Below are positions 1-8,882 of a stretch of DNA of 64,000 nucleotides, piece after piece. This stretch comes from Pseudomonadota bacterium (GTDB taxonomy: Bacteria; Pseudomonadota; Alphaproteobacteria; Rhizobiales; Phreatobacteraceae): NCBI GenBank assembly GCA_020161695.1, contig JAIUOO010000013.1:1-64000 (forward strand), written 5' to 3'. A program made the position numbers and the translations under genes. How positions within the stretch are numbered: position 1 is the first letter of the stretch; every line of letters starts with the position of its first letter. Under the pieces are notes generated by a model. It did not search any database and was not told the origin of the DNA. It saw nothing but the letters and a program-made list of their open reading frames with translations.

Positions 1-509
1 CCATCGCGCGCATGATGCGCCCGGGTGATATCGGTCCACATGCCGATCTCCATCGAAGGTCTCGCAACCACCGACGGAATCACAAGCGGCTGATATCACT
101 CAACTTCTTTTTCGGTCAGGCTCTAAGATGGGTGGGCGTTGGTCGTCATCGTCAACGCTGACAAGCGATTCAATGCAATCTTCGACGATGGACGGACGCA
201 ATTCGGTGGATCGTAGCATTTCAGATTCGCTATAAACTCAAACAAGCGCGCAAATTGTAGCTCTAATACATCTATTATATTCTAAGTTCTCATTTTTATT
301 GCGTTCGACACGAGTCAAAAAAGTCAAGATTGGGGGGAAAGCCAGTTTTGGGATAGTTTGACTGGAGTTTCCTTTTCGAGCGCGCTTCAGGTTGTATCGG
401 CCTCATTGGAGGGGCGGAGAGGGGGAGCCGACGCGCACTGACCGCTGCCACCTGCCTTCCCCGTTCGTTCCATAGACATCCCCTTGGCAGAGGCCGCCCA
501 GTTCTGCGT
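1..509. other. No supported gene; AT-richer flank of the phage-like module
   Basis: I see no convincing gene here. Positions about 225-310 are clearly AT-rich compared with the rest of the window. The region lies downstream of the minus-strand terminase gene, where a portal gene would normally follow in a phage packaging module, but no portal-like reading frame is present. A short minus-strand open frame at 296-547 overlaps the terminase end and has Arg/Pro-rich composition typical of a chance frame in GC-rich DNA. Confidence 0.6.
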
Positions 510-1982
510 CTACTGTGTGCCCCTGCGATGCCCTCGCGGCCGAACAACCCTTGCCGGTCGCGCGCGCGCGGGCCTTGCCTGCGCGATCTCTGCGCGCTTG
601 ATATGACCAGTCCGATCCGTCAGGTAATGCAGCGCTTGGCTGGTTGAATCGACTTGATCGTCGTGACGGCTGTTAGGGAAGGCGAGGAGTTCGGACATCC
701 AATCGGCAAGCCAGGGTGCCTCGTTCGGAACATGGACCTGGCCGGCCTCAAAGCGTACCGACTGCGCGAGGAAACGTGCCTCCTTGTCGAAGCGCGGGGC
801 GCGCAGGATGCAACGCAGCTTGTCGGTCTTGCGCAGGTCCTGGGCAATAGCCCGCCCGATATCAGTTTCCTCGATCAAGGTGACATTGGCTGACCAGCGG
901 GCTGAAAGAGCCACTATGCGGCGCCCTAAATCCGGCACCTCGAAGCGGCCGCGTACGAGGTCGAGAAGGTAGAAGTCGAGGCCTTTGGCGCCCCAGACGG
1001 TGCCGACCGAATAATCTGATGTCTCGCCGATGGTCGAGGCTGTGTCCCAACTGGCGATGACGAGATCGAAGGTCTCGGGGCAGGTCTCATAGCGCCGGAG
1101 CCAGTCGCGCTTGACGATATTGCCCTCCGGCGGCACCGGTGCCTGCTGATACTGCGCCGAGAATATCAGCGACCCCATCGAGCGGCGCAGCGGCTCGAGG
1201 ATTTCCAGCGGCTCGCGTTCAGCATGAAGGACCTCGCCGGCGGCGCGATGATAGATGTCGCGCGGATCATTGCTGAGGCGATGCATCGATGGCTCCGGGG
1301 CTATGGCAGGTAGTGAGATTATTTCCCATTCTTCGTTCTGCGTGACATGGGCGACGAGATCTTCCTCGTGCAGGCGCTGCATGACGATGACAATGGCGCC
1401 CTCGCGCTTGTTATTGAGGCGCGATTGCAGCGTGCCGTCGTAATACTCAATGGCGCGCCGGCGCATGGCCTTGGAGAGCGCATCTGCCGGCTTGATCGGA
1501 TCGTCGATCAGGATGATATCCGCGCCACGCCCGGTAATCGAGCCGCCCATGCCGGCGGCGAAGCGGTAGCCGTTGAGGGTGGTGCCGAAGTCGAGATCGC
1601 GTGCTCGGCCGCGGGGGATGTCGAAACCTGGAAAGATGTCCCGATACCATGCCTCGTCGACGATCTTGCGCGTGTCGAGGGCGTGCTTGCGCGCCAGATC
1701 TTCGGCGTAAGAGATGCACATGATGCGCTTACGCGGATCGCGGCCTAGCACCCAGGCCGAGAAGGCCACGGAGACGAGGATGGATTTGAGTGAACGCGGC
1801 GGCACGTTGATGATCAGCCGCTTCAGCTCACCGCGCTCCACCCGGGCGAGCGCCTCGGCGATGTGATCGAGGTGCCAGTTGTGCAGGTAGGGTTGTCCGG
1901 GCTCGAGAGCCCGGAACACTTTCTCGGTGAAGGCTCCAAGATCCTGACGCAACAGGGCCTGGAGGAGACGACGATCGCTCAT
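510..1982 (-). CDS. Phage terminase large subunit (TerL)
   Basis: This is a DNA-packaging ATPase/nuclease of the phage terminase large-subunit family, 490 aa and apparently complete. The N-terminal ATPase shows a Walker-A-like NVPPRSLKS at residues 59-67 and a Walker B IILIDDP at 156-162. The C-terminal RNase-H-fold nuclease shows WDTAS (312-316) and DDQVDS (441-446), which supply the metal-binding acidic residues. The start overlaps the end of the upstream DUF5681 gene by four bases (ATGA), so the two are probably translationally coupled. No portal, protease or capsid gene follows, so this is either a decayed prophage, a satellite fragment or an orphan module. TerL identity is secure; whether it is functional is unknown. 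Confidence 0.9.
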   Translation of the reverse strand: MSDRRLLQALLRQDLGAFTEKVFRALEPGQPYLHNWHLDHIAEALARVERGELKRLIINVPPRSLKSILVSVAFSAWVLGRDPRKRIMCISYAEDLARKHALDTRKIVDEAWYRDIFPGFDIPRGRARDLDFGTTLNGYRFAAGMGGSITGRGADIILIDDPIKPADALSKAMRRRAIEYYDGTLQSRLNNKREGAIVIVMQRLHEEDLVAHVTQNEEWEIISLPAIAPEPSMHRLSNDPRDIYHRAAGEVLHAEREPLEILEPLRRSMGSLIFSAQYQQAPVPPEGNIVKRDWLRRYETCPETFDLVIASWDTASTIGETSDYSVGTVWGAKGLDFYLLDLVRGRFEVPDLGRRIVALSARWSANVTLIEETDIGRAIAQDLRKTDKLRCILRAPRFDKEARFLAQSVRFEAGQVHVPNEAPWLADWMSELLAFPNSRHDDQVDSTSQALHYLTDRTGHIKRAEIAQARPARARPARVVRPRGHRRGTQ

Positions 1983-2716
1983 TCGAAGTGTCCGGCATGC
2001 GAGACGATGACCGTGCCGTCCCCCTTGGTGAGGATGCTGGTGACGGCTTCTGCGATCGCGAGGCGGCGCGGTTCGCGTACCAGCGCGCGCTTAGCCAGGC
2101 GATCCCGGATCCATTCTCGTATGAAGCGGATCAGGTCATCGATGTGGTAACCATCGAGCTGGCGCTCGATCCACGCCTCGGTCGCCTCGAGCAGCGGGGC
2201 CGTGAGGGCTTCGTCAAACGGCATGAGATCGATCGTGAGCGCGCCGTCGGGCGTTACCACGCACCGGAGCTCCCCGTCGTTGGCGGGTTCGCTCCAGTCA
2301 TCGATCTGCGAGCGTTCCTCCCGCGCCCAACCGCGTTTCTCCATCCCCCGCTTGAGGATAGCGAGGTCATCGGCCGGCATGGCATTGTCGCCTTCTGCCG
2401 GTTCGGGCTCGCTGAGGTTCGACCTGTCGATCGCGAATGCGAGTTCGGTTGCCTTTTGATCTCCCTTCATCGCCCGGTTCAGCAGGTTCTTGACGACCAC
2501 GACGATCTTCGGGGCCGTCTTGACCTTATCGCCATCCTTGTAGCTAACCTGCTCGTGGCCTTCCTCCCTGAGCACTGTGGCGAATGTCTTGCGCCCCTTG
2601 GGGCGGCCGTTGGGATTGCCCGAGCGGCCGGGCTTGAACTGATGTTCGAGCGGTGGATCGCAATAGCCGCCCTTACCGGTCTTCAGGCGCTTGGATTTCT
2701 TGTCATCGTTAGACAT
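1979..2716 (-). CDS. DUF5681 domain protein, terminase-associated
   Basis: A 245-aa basic protein with the DUF5681 hallmark near the N-terminus, FKPGRSGNPNGRPKG (about residues 27-41), followed by a region rich in Lys and Val. DUF5681 proteins are commonly encoded directly upstream of phage terminase large subunits, and a small-terminase or DNA-recognition role is a reasonable inference, although no helix-turn-helix is obvious. It overlaps terL by four bases and follows the ParB-methyltransferase gene by 42 bases, which supports a three-gene operon. Its C-terminal half (from about residue 110) is acidic and variable and gives no further functional clue. Confidence 0.75.
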   Translation of the reverse strand: MSNDDKKSKRLKTGKGGYCDPPLEHQFKPGRSGNPNGRPKGRKTFATVLREEGHEQVSYKDGDKVKTAPKIVVVVKNLLNRAMKGDQKATELAFAIDRSNLSEPEPAEGDNAMPADDLAILKRGMEKRGWAREERSQIDDWSEPANDGELRCVVTPDGALTIDLMPFDEALTAPLLEATEAWIERQLDGYHIDDLIRFIREWIRDRLAKRALVREPRRLAIAEAVTSILTKGDGTVIVSHAGHFE

Positions 2717-2758
2717 GGGTATTCCTTTCAGTGGGCTTGGGGTGTGACGAGAGAAAAA

Positions 2759-4297
2759 TCAGCCCCGGCGCGGCTTGATCCGGCGACGCACGGGCGCCGC
2801 GTCGGGGGCGGGGACATCCTGATTGTCGTTGTCGGCATCCGCGGGTGCCTCGACGGCGCGCTTATCCGCTACCGTCGCGAAGGTCTCGCCGATCTCGGCG
2901 TGTGTCGCCTCGGCACCCGTCAGCGCCTCGAAGCGGCGGATAGCGACATCGACGTAGGCGGGATCGAGTTCGATCACCCGCGCGATGCGACCGGTCTTGT
3001 CTGCCGCGATCAGCGTCGTGCCGCTGCCGGAGAAGGCATCGAGCACGATGTCGCCGCGGTTCGATGCATCCCGGATCGCATCTGCCACCAGTGCAACCGG
3101 TTTCACGGTCGGGTGCATGGCAAGCTCGTCCAGCCGTCCGGTTTTGAAGCTGTTGACGCCGGGATACTCCCAAACATTGCTCCGGTTGCGTCCGAACCGG
3201 CCGAGCTGGACATTGTTGAGGATCGGTCCGTGGCCTGCCTTCCACACCGCTACCAGTTCGTGGCGCGAGCGGTAGAAGGAGCCCATGCCGCCGTTATCTT
3301 TGACCCAGACGGCGAGGTTGACGAGGTCGCTATAGGCCTCCCGTCCCGCCATCAGCAGCTCGTGCATGTGCCGCCAGTCCATGCAGACATAGCTGAGGGC
3401 GCCGTCCATCGAGTGCTCAGCCAGCTGCGTGAGCACCGCTTTCAGGAAAGCAATGAACTCCTCGACGCTCATCTCACCGGAGGCCATGGCGAACTCGCGG
3501 TGGCGCACCTTGCCGAGGCCCGAGACGTTCCCGCCGATCGGCACGTTGTAGGGCGGATCGGTGAAGACCAGACGCGCCTTCTCGCCCTTCAGCAGGCGAC
3601 CATAGCTCTCGCCATCGAGCGCGTTGCCGCAATAGATAAGGTGATTGCCGCAACGCCAGAGATCGCCCGCTCGCGAGACCACAACCTTGGCCAGCTCCGG
3701 CACCGCATCAGCGGGATCTTGATCCGCGGCACCACCCTTACCGTCGACCAGCACCTCGATTTCCGGCAGGTCGAAGCCGATCGCGTCCATGACCTCCAGC
3801 TCGTCGAGCGAAACGAGATAGGTCAGCTCCAGAACCAGTTCGGGCTCATCCCATTCGCTCTCCTCAGCGATCCGCTTCAGACCGACGGCAAGCGCGCGGC
3901 GCTCGTCTTCGCTCAGGTGCGACAAGACAATGACGGGCACCTCCCTGTAGCCAAGTCTGCGTGCCGCTTCCCAGCGCGCGTGTCCGGAGACGAGGCGGAA
4001 GTCCTCGCCTACCAGCAGCGGCACAACCATGCCGAAGCGCATGATCGAGGCCATCAGCTTCTGGATCTGGCGCTCGGCGTGCTTGCGCGTGCGCCGCTTC
4101 GCCTGCCGCACGCTGTCGATCGGCTCACAGCGGATCATCGTGGCGATCCCGGCGTGCCGCGATTCCACGTCGGCAAGGCGAGAGGCGGAGCCGGTCGGAC
4201 GCGATGCGCCCGCACCGGCTTTGTCCGGGTGGTCTCCGGACTTCCGGTTCTTTTGCGGCTCCTGCGGAGCCATCGAACCGTTCGGTTCATCGGTCAT
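2759..4297 (-). CDS. ParB-domain site-specific DNA methyltransferase
   Basis: This 512-aa protein fuses a ParB/Srx-like nuclease-fold domain (about residues 50-185, with GHARWEAARRLG at 105-116) to an amino-methyltransferase. The catalytic DPPY motif is at 247-250 and the SAM-binding FSGSGT is at 422-427. DPPY coming before FxGxG is the beta-class order, so it should methylate N6 of adenine or N4 of cytosine. The stretch between the motifs would hold the target-recognition region. The first 45 residues are polar and probably disordered. Such ParB-methylase fusions are frequent in alphaproteobacterial prophages next to DUF5681 and terminase. No cognate restriction nuclease is present, so protection of phage DNA or epigenetic marking is more likely than restriction. 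Confidence 0.88.
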   Translation of the reverse strand: MTDEPNGSMAPQEPQKNRKSGDHPDKAGAGASRPTGSASRLADVESRHAGIATMIRCEPIDSVRQAKRRTRKHAERQIQKLMASIMRFGMVVPLLVGEDFRLVSGHARWEAARRLGYREVPVIVLSHLSEDERRALAVGLKRIAEESEWDEPELVLELTYLVSLDELEVMDAIGFDLPEIEVLVDGKGGAADQDPADAVPELAKVVVSRAGDLWRCGNHLIYCGNALDGESYGRLLKGEKARLVFTDPPYNVPIGGNVSGLGKVRHREFAMASGEMSVEEFIAFLKAVLTQLAEHSMDGALSYVCMDWRHMHELLMAGREAYSDLVNLAVWVKDNGGMGSFYRSRHELVAVWKAGHGPILNNVQLGRFGRNRSNVWEYPGVNSFKTGRLDELAMHPTVKPVALVADAIRDASNRGDIVLDAFSGSGTTLIAADKTGRIARVIELDPAYVDVAIRRFEALTGAEATHAEIGETFATVADKRAVEAPADADNDNQDVPAPDAAPVRRRIKPRRG

Positions 4298-4517
4298 GGG
4301 AACTTACCTTTGGTTGGACAAAGCGCGACCGACCACGCGCACCGTGACGCGCGTGACGATCCGCCTGGATCTGGGACTTCAGTGGTTTTATCTTTGGCCC
4401 GACGGCCTCAAAGAGACGCGCAAGAGATGACCGCCGCTCCGATCGATATCGGGCAGTTTAAATCTCATTCTGTCTGTAAGTTTGAGCGATCTGTTCGGCC
4501 TTGCCAGCACATTTTGC

Positions 4518-4545
4518 TTGACAAAACATCGTACTTTCTTATATG
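4518..4545 (+). promoter_or_regulatory. Sigma70-like promoter without an obvious gene
   Basis: TTGACA (4518-4523) and TATATG (4540-4545) are separated by 16 bp and lie in an AT-rich stretch. This is the closest match to the sigma70 consensus that I saw. It points rightward into 4550-4840, where no protein gene is visible on the plus strand, so it may drive a small RNA or be a relic of the acquired element. Confidence 0.45.
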
Positions 4546-4734
4546 TATCTTCTCCGTCAGGGTTTAAGCGTCCTGATCAGGGATATCTATTGTTTTTCTC
4601 GTGTCAATGGGGGCACCTGCGCGTGTCGATGCGGCTCTTGAGGAACCGGCTACGGTCGCTCTGCGCAGTTCGCTCTTTAACTGCATTTGGCATGGTCCAG
4701 GTGCGCCATCCCCCTTGGCGTCATGACCCTCCAA

Positions 4735-4763
4735 TCTTAGCCCGGAAGGTCCTTAGGCTAAGA
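4735..4763 (-). terminator. Possible terminator hairpin after the trans-sulfuration gene
   Basis: TCTTAGCC (4735-4742) and GGCTAAGA (4756-4763) form a perfect 8-bp stem with a 13-nt loop, 79 bp downstream of the minus-strand gene ending at 4842. There is no T-run after the stem, so the terminator call is weak. Confidence 0.3.
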
Positions 4764-4841
4764 CGCCTCAGTTCCCGGTTTCCTGCTTAGTTTCCTGTTC
4801 ACCGGGAACATGGGCCTGGCCTCGACCTTCAGGCTTGATCT

Positions 4842-6125
4842 TCACCGCGCCGCCAGCGCCTGTGACACATCTGCCACAAGGTCGTCGGGATGCTCGACGC
4901 CGATCGACAGGCGGATCGTGGTCGCGAGAACGCCGATGCGCTGCCGCACCGCCTCGGGCACGCCGGAGTGAGTCGTGGAAGCGGGGTGGCTGGCCAGCGA
5001 TTCCGTGCCGCCGAGGCTCACGGCGAGCTTGAAGATCTGCAAGGCGTTGAGAAAGGCGAAGGCGGCGGCCTCGCCACCCTCGATGTCGAACGAGAAGGTG
5101 GAGCCGGCCCCCTCGCTCTGCTCGCGGAAGACGCGGCCCGCGGGCGTGGCCGGATCGAGGAATGGCAGGTAGTGGACCTTCGAGACCTTGGGGTGGCCAC
5201 GCAGGAATTCCGCGACGATGCGGGCATTGTCGTTGGCGCGTCCCATGCGCAGGCTCAGCGTCTCCAGCGAGCGCCCCAGCATCCAGCAGGAATGCGGGTC
5301 GAGCTGGGTGCCGATGGCGCCGCGCAGCGCCTTGATCGGCCTGGTCATCGCCGCCGTGCCGAGCGCCGCCCCGGCGATCAGGTCGGAATGGCCGCCGACA
5401 TATTTGGTGAGCGAATAGACCGAGACGTCGGCGCCATGCTCGATCGGCCGCTGGAAGACCGGGCCGAGCAGGGTGTTGTCGCAGACGATGACCGGGCGAT
5501 GGCCCTGCCGGCCGCCGATCTCGTCGGCCAGCCGCTTCATCAGCGCGACGTCGGTCAGCGTGTTGATCGGGTTGGAGGGCGTCTCGATCAGGATCACCGC
5601 GACCCGGCCCTTCGCCATGGCCTGATCGGCCGCGGCACGCACGCTCGGCTCGTCGACCCCGTCCGAGAAGCCGACAGCGCCGATCTGCAGCGCCGCGAAG
5701 GTCCTGGTCAGCAGCGTCTCGGTGCCGCCATAGAGCGGCTGCGAGTGCAGGATCACGTCGCCGGGCCGCGCGAAGGTCAGCAGCGTGGTGGCGATCGCCG
5801 ACATGCCCGAGGAGAACAGGATGCAGGCCTCGGTGCGCTCGTAGATGGCGAGGCGATCCTCGACGATCTCGCTGTTGGGGTGGTTGAAGCGCGAATAGAC
5901 GAGGCCCGCGCCCGTGCCCTTCGGCGGTTCGCGACGGCCCGAGACGAAATCGAAGAAGTCGCGGCCTTCCTCGGCCGACTTGAACACGAAGGTCGAGGTC
6001 AGGAAGACCGGCGGCTTGACCGCGCCCTCGGAGAGCAACGGGTCGAAGCCGTAGCTCAGCATCAGCGTTTCGGGCTGCAGCGGATGGTTGCCGACATGGG
6101 TCTTGGACGGGCGCGGCGCGGTCAA
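4842..6125 (-). CDS. Cystathionine gamma-synthase family PLP enzyme
   Basis: A 427-aa member of the Cys/Met metabolism PLP-dependent family (cystathionine gamma-synthase, gamma-lyase, O-acylhomoserine sulfhydrylase). The Schiff-base lysine lies in [11 protein letters not shown] (about residues 238-248), and the N-terminal YSRFNHPN and SSGMSAI segments fit the family's cofactor pocket. Members act in the cytoplasm on gamma-substituted amino acids. The exact reaction (synthesis, lysis or sulfhydrylation) cannot be read from the motifs. No methionine or cysteine biosynthesis genes adjoin. An aminotransferase gene lies 115 bp upstream on the same strand, so the two could be co-transcribed and act together in sulfur amino acid turnover, but that is inference. 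Confidence 0.88.
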   Translation of the reverse strand: MTAPRPSKTHVGNHPLQPETLMLSYGFDPLLSEGAVKPPVFLTSTFVFKSAEEGRDFFDFVSGRREPPKGTGAGLVYSRFNHPNSEIVEDRLAIYERTEACILFSSGMSAIATTLLTFARPGDVILHSQPLYGGTETLLTRTFAALQIGAVGFSDGVDEPSVRAAADQAMAKGRVAVILIETPSNPINTLTDVALMKRLADEIGGRQGHRPVIVCDNTLLGPVFQRPIEHGADVSVYSLTKYVGGHSDLIAGAALGTAAMTRPIKALRGAIGTQLDPHSCWMLGRSLETLSLRMGRANDNARIVAEFLRGHPKVSKVHYLPFLDPATPAGRVFREQSEGAGSTFSFDIEGGEAAAFAFLNALQIFKLAVSLGGTESLASHPASTTHSGVPEAVRQRIGVLATTIRLSIGVEHPDDLVADVSQALAAR

Positions 6126-6240
6126 GGCGATCCTCCCTCTGGGATGCCGGCCGCAAGCGCGAGCCGGCAGTCAGGGGAGAGGGTGCGGCTTTGCGACCGC
6201 GAAGTCCATGAAGGGCTTTTCCGGGCTGGACGCCGGCCGG

Positions 6241-7485
6241 CTAGCTGCGCCTGCGGTTCGCGCCATGTTCGGGAATGCCGGTATTCTCGAAACAGATCCG
6301 CGCGAGTTCGCCGACGCCCCTGCGGATCGTCTCCACGTCGGGAAGCGCGAAGCAGAGCCGCATGTGGCTCTTTGCCGCCTCCGGGTCGCAGGACCATTCG
6401 GGGCCGGGATTGAAGGCGAGGCCCTGCGCAAGCGCGGCCTGCGTGAAGGTTCTGACATCGACCTGATCGGGCAGTTTCAGCCAGAGGAAGATGCCGCCAT
6501 CGGGGATGAACAGCTCGGCGGAGGTTCCGAACTCCTCGTGCAGCGCCTCGACCATGGCGTCGAGCTTGACCTTCAGCGCCGATGTCAGCGCGGGAACATG
6601 GGCGTCGAAGCGGCCTTCGACATATTCGGCGACGACCATCTGCTCCAGCGCGCCGGAACCGGCATCGGACTTGGTCGCGAGGATGCGCGAAAGCACGTCC
6701 CAGTTCGCGACGATGTAGCCGATGCGGAGCGCCGGGGCCAGGGACTTCGAGAACGAGCCGACATGGATGACCCGTGATGGGTCGAGGGCATAGAGCGCCG
6801 GTGGGCGCGTGCCCGCCCAGACGAGATCGGCATAGCACTCGTCCTCGAAGACCGGCACGCCGAACTCGCGCGACAGGGCCAGCAGTTCATGCCGCCGCTC
6901 AAGGCTCATGATGCTGCCAGTCGGGTTCTGCACGGTCGGGATCGTGTAGATGTATTTCGGCCGGACGCCCTTCGCCCTGAGGTCTTCGAGGATGGCGCGC
7001 AGCGCGTCCATGCGGATGCCGCCGGCGTCCAGCGGCGCGCCGATCACCTTCGCGCCGAGCTTCTGGACCTTGGTGATCGCCCCGCCATAGGTGAACTCCT
7101 CGAGGATCACGGTATCGCCGGGGGCGATGAGCAGGTTGTTGACGAGGTCCATGCCCTGCAGCGAGCCGGAGGTCAGCAGCACGTCCTCGGCCGTGCAGGC
7201 GATGCCGCTGCGCTTCGCCAGCTTGTCGGCGACGAAGGTCCGCAGGCGCTCATGGCCGAGCGGCGAGCCGCCCAGCGAATAGACGCCGAGCAGGTGGCCG
7301 TGCTCGCGCAGCACCTTCGCGGCGGCCTCGGCGAGGGCCTCGGCAGGCACCTGCGAGGGGTCGTTGTGGCCGCCGACGAAATTGTAGGGGGGATGACCGG
7401 TGAAGCGCGGGGAGGGGGCCGGGAGGCCCGCGCGGAACATGTCAGGCAGGGCGAAGCGGCTGTCGCCGGGATTGTGGCCGTCCAT
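6241..7485 (-). CDS. PLP-dependent aminotransferase (class I/II, 2-aminoadipate aminotransferase-like)
   Basis: A fold-type I aminotransferase of 414 aa, resembling LysN/2-aminoadipate or multi-substrate aminotransferases and the catalytic half of MocR regulators, but lacking the GntR-type DNA-binding domain. Visible features include YSLGGSPLGHERLR near residue 55, PTVQNPTGSIMS (about 180-191) and the PLP-lysine motif SFSKSLAPALRIGY (about 243-256). I chose the ATG at 7485 because a GGGAGA ribosome-binding site stands directly upstream and the longer open frame begins with Arg-rich sequence. It likely transfers amino groups between amino acids and 2-oxoacids in the cytoplasm; the substrate is unknown. 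Confidence 0.85.
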   Translation of the reverse strand: MDGHNPGDSRFALPDMFRAGLPAPSPRFTGHPPYNFVGGHNDPSQVPAEALAEAAAKVLREHGHLLGVYSLGGSPLGHERLRTFVADKLAKRSGIACTAEDVLLTSGSLQGMDLVNNLLIAPGDTVILEEFTYGGAITKVQKLGAKVIGAPLDAGGIRMDALRAILEDLRAKGVRPKYIYTIPTVQNPTGSIMSLERRHELLALSREFGVPVFEDECYADLVWAGTRPPALYALDPSRVIHVGSFSKSLAPALRIGYIVANWDVLSRILATKSDAGSGALEQMVVAEYVEGRFDAHVPALTSALKVKLDAMVEALHEEFGTSAELFIPDGGIFLWLKLPDQVDVRTFTQAALAQGLAFNPGPEWSCDPEAAKSHMRLCFALPDVETIRRGVGELARICFENTGIPEHGANRRRS

Positions 7486-7573
7486 GCGTCGTCTCCCTCG
7501 CGGGCCGACGTCGCGCGACCCTTCGCCTCCTGTGTGAAGGCGCCGGCGGTCCCGAGCAAGGGCTGGCAAAGCA

Positions 7574-7606
7574 AGGCCGCCGGTCGCATGGCGCAACCGG
7601 CGGCCT
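7574..7606 (-). terminator. Terminator-like hairpin after the Old Yellow Enzyme gene
   Basis: AGGCCGCCGGT (7574-7584) and ACCGGCGGCCT (7596-7606) form a perfect 11-bp stem with an 11-nt loop, 24 bp downstream of the minus-strand gene ending at 7630. Read on the minus strand it is followed by a short T-containing tract (TGCTTTGCC), so it is a moderately good intrinsic terminator. Confidence 0.55.
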
Positions 7607-7629
7607 CGTCGTGTCAGGAGAACGCAGCG

Positions 7630-8730
7630 TTACTCGGCGGCCTGCGCCAGCGTCGGATAGTCGGTGTAGCCCTTCTCCGTGCCACCATAGAACGTCGCAC
7701 GGTCGGGCTCGTTCAGCGGCGCGCCGAGGCGCAGGCGCTCGACGAGATCCGGGTTGGCGATGAACGCCTTGCCGAAGGCGACGAGGTCGGCCTTGCCGTC
7801 GCGGACCGCCTCGATGGCGAGGTCACGCGTGTAGCCGTTATTGGCGATGTAGGCGCCCGAGAAGGCCTTGCGCAGCGCGCCGTAGTCGAAGGCGACATTG
7901 TCGCGCGGGCCGCCCGTGGCACCCTCGACGACGTGGATGAAGGCGATGCCGCGCTTCGACAGTTCGCTCGCGAAATAGCCGAAGACCTCGGCCGGATCGC
8001 TGGTCACCGCGTCGTTGGCCGGGCTCACCGGCGACAGGCGGATGCCGAGGCGCGTTTTCGGGAAGACCTTGAGGATGGCATCGACCACTTCGAGGCCGAA
8101 GCGGGCGCGGTTCTCGACCGAGCCGCCATAGCCGTCCTTGCGCTGGTTGGCGCCGTCCTTGAGGAACTGGTCGACCAGATAGCCGTTGGCGCCATGAATC
8201 TCGATGCCGTCGAAGCCGGCCTTCTGCGAGTTCTGCGCGGCCTGCGCATATTCGGCGACGACGCCCGGGATCTCCGAGGCTTCCAGAGCGCGCGGCATGG
8301 AGACGTCGGCGAAGCCCGTCTCGACATAGGTCTTCGACTTGGCCTGAACCGCGGAGGGGGCGACCGGGGCGGCGCCGTCCTTCAGCAGCGAGGAGTGCGA
8401 GATGCGGCCGACATGCCAGATCTGCGCGAAGATGCGGCCCTTGGCGGCGTGGACGGCGTCCGTGACATTCTTCCAGCCGGCGATCTGGGCGTCGCTATAG
8501 AGGCCGGGCGTCCAGATATAGCCCTGGCCCTGCCGGGAAATCTGCGTGCCTTCCGAGATGAGAAGGCCGGCGCTGGCGCGCTGGGTGTAGTAGGTCGCGT
8601 TCAGCGCGTGGGGGGCGTCGGTGCCGGGCGTCGCACGGTTGCGCGTCAGCGGCGCCATGGCGATGCGGTTAGGCAGGACGAGGTCGCCCAGCGTGAAGGG
8701 CTGGAACAGGGGGCTTGCATCTTCGCTCAT
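7630..8730 (-). CDS. Old Yellow Enzyme family flavin reductase (NemA-like)
   Basis: A 366-aa FMN-dependent alkene reductase of the Old Yellow Enzyme family (NADH:flavin oxidoreductase / N-ethylmaleimide reductase type). The N-terminus LPNRIAMAPLTRNRA is the typical FMN-binding first strand. EIHGANGYLVDQFL (about residues 180-193) holds the substrate-binding His/Asn pair, and FGKAFIANPDL near the C-terminus is the phosphate-binding region. These enzymes reduce activated C=C bonds or nitro groups with NAD(P)H in the cytoplasm, often for detoxification. The ATG at 8730 has a GGAG site upstream; an in-frame extension to 8946 has no support. The neighbours give no pathway link. Confidence 0.9.
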   Translation of the reverse strand: MSEDASPLFQPFTLGDLVLPNRIAMAPLTRNRATPGTDAPHALNATYYTQRASAGLLISEGTQISRQGQGYIWTPGLYSDAQIAGWKNVTDAVHAAKGRIFAQIWHVGRISHSSLLKDGAAPVAPSAVQAKSKTYVETGFADVSMPRALEASEIPGVVAEYAQAAQNSQKAGFDGIEIHGANGYLVDQFLKDGANQRKDGYGGSVENRARFGLEVVDAILKVFPKTRLGIRLSPVSPANDAVTSDPAEVFGYFASELSKRGIAFIHVVEGATGGPRDNVAFDYGALRKAFSGAYIANNGYTRDLAIEAVRDGKADLVAFGKAFIANPDLVERLRLGAPLNEPDRATFYGGTEKGYTDYPTLAQAAE

Positions 8731-8882
8731 GTGGGGCTCCGTCAAGGGGAGGGCGCGGAAAGCGCCGGTATCGGCCGAGGACAGTTGGGGGTCATGGCGC
8801 GATGCAGCAAGACGGCAAATGCATGGCAAGCCCGCGCCGTCCGGTGGATAACGCCGACGTGTCCGCCCGCGAGGCGCCGTGA

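Larger units (their letters stand above)
4298..4841. other. 544-bp intergenic region between the phage-like module and the chromosome
   Basis: No protein-coding gene is supported here. The stretch at 4440-4600 is AT-rich compared with the genes on either side, as expected for the edge of an acquired element. It contains a promoter-like sequence on the plus strand (4518-4545), a 10-bp palindrome CCTGATCAGG near 4572-4581, and an 8-bp inverted repeat at 4735-4763. I could not identify a pair of direct repeats that would serve as att sites. Confidence 0.6.

Noticed and set aside
296-547. 83-aa minus-strand open frame beside the terminase gene
   Set aside because: It overlaps the terminase 3' end and has no similarity or ribosome-binding site that I can see.
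1988-4567. 859-codon plus-strand open frame opposite the methyltransferase and terminase-associated genes
   Set aside because: It mirrors real genes on the other strand, has no recognisable domain and reflects the absence of stop codons in GC-rich antisense frames.
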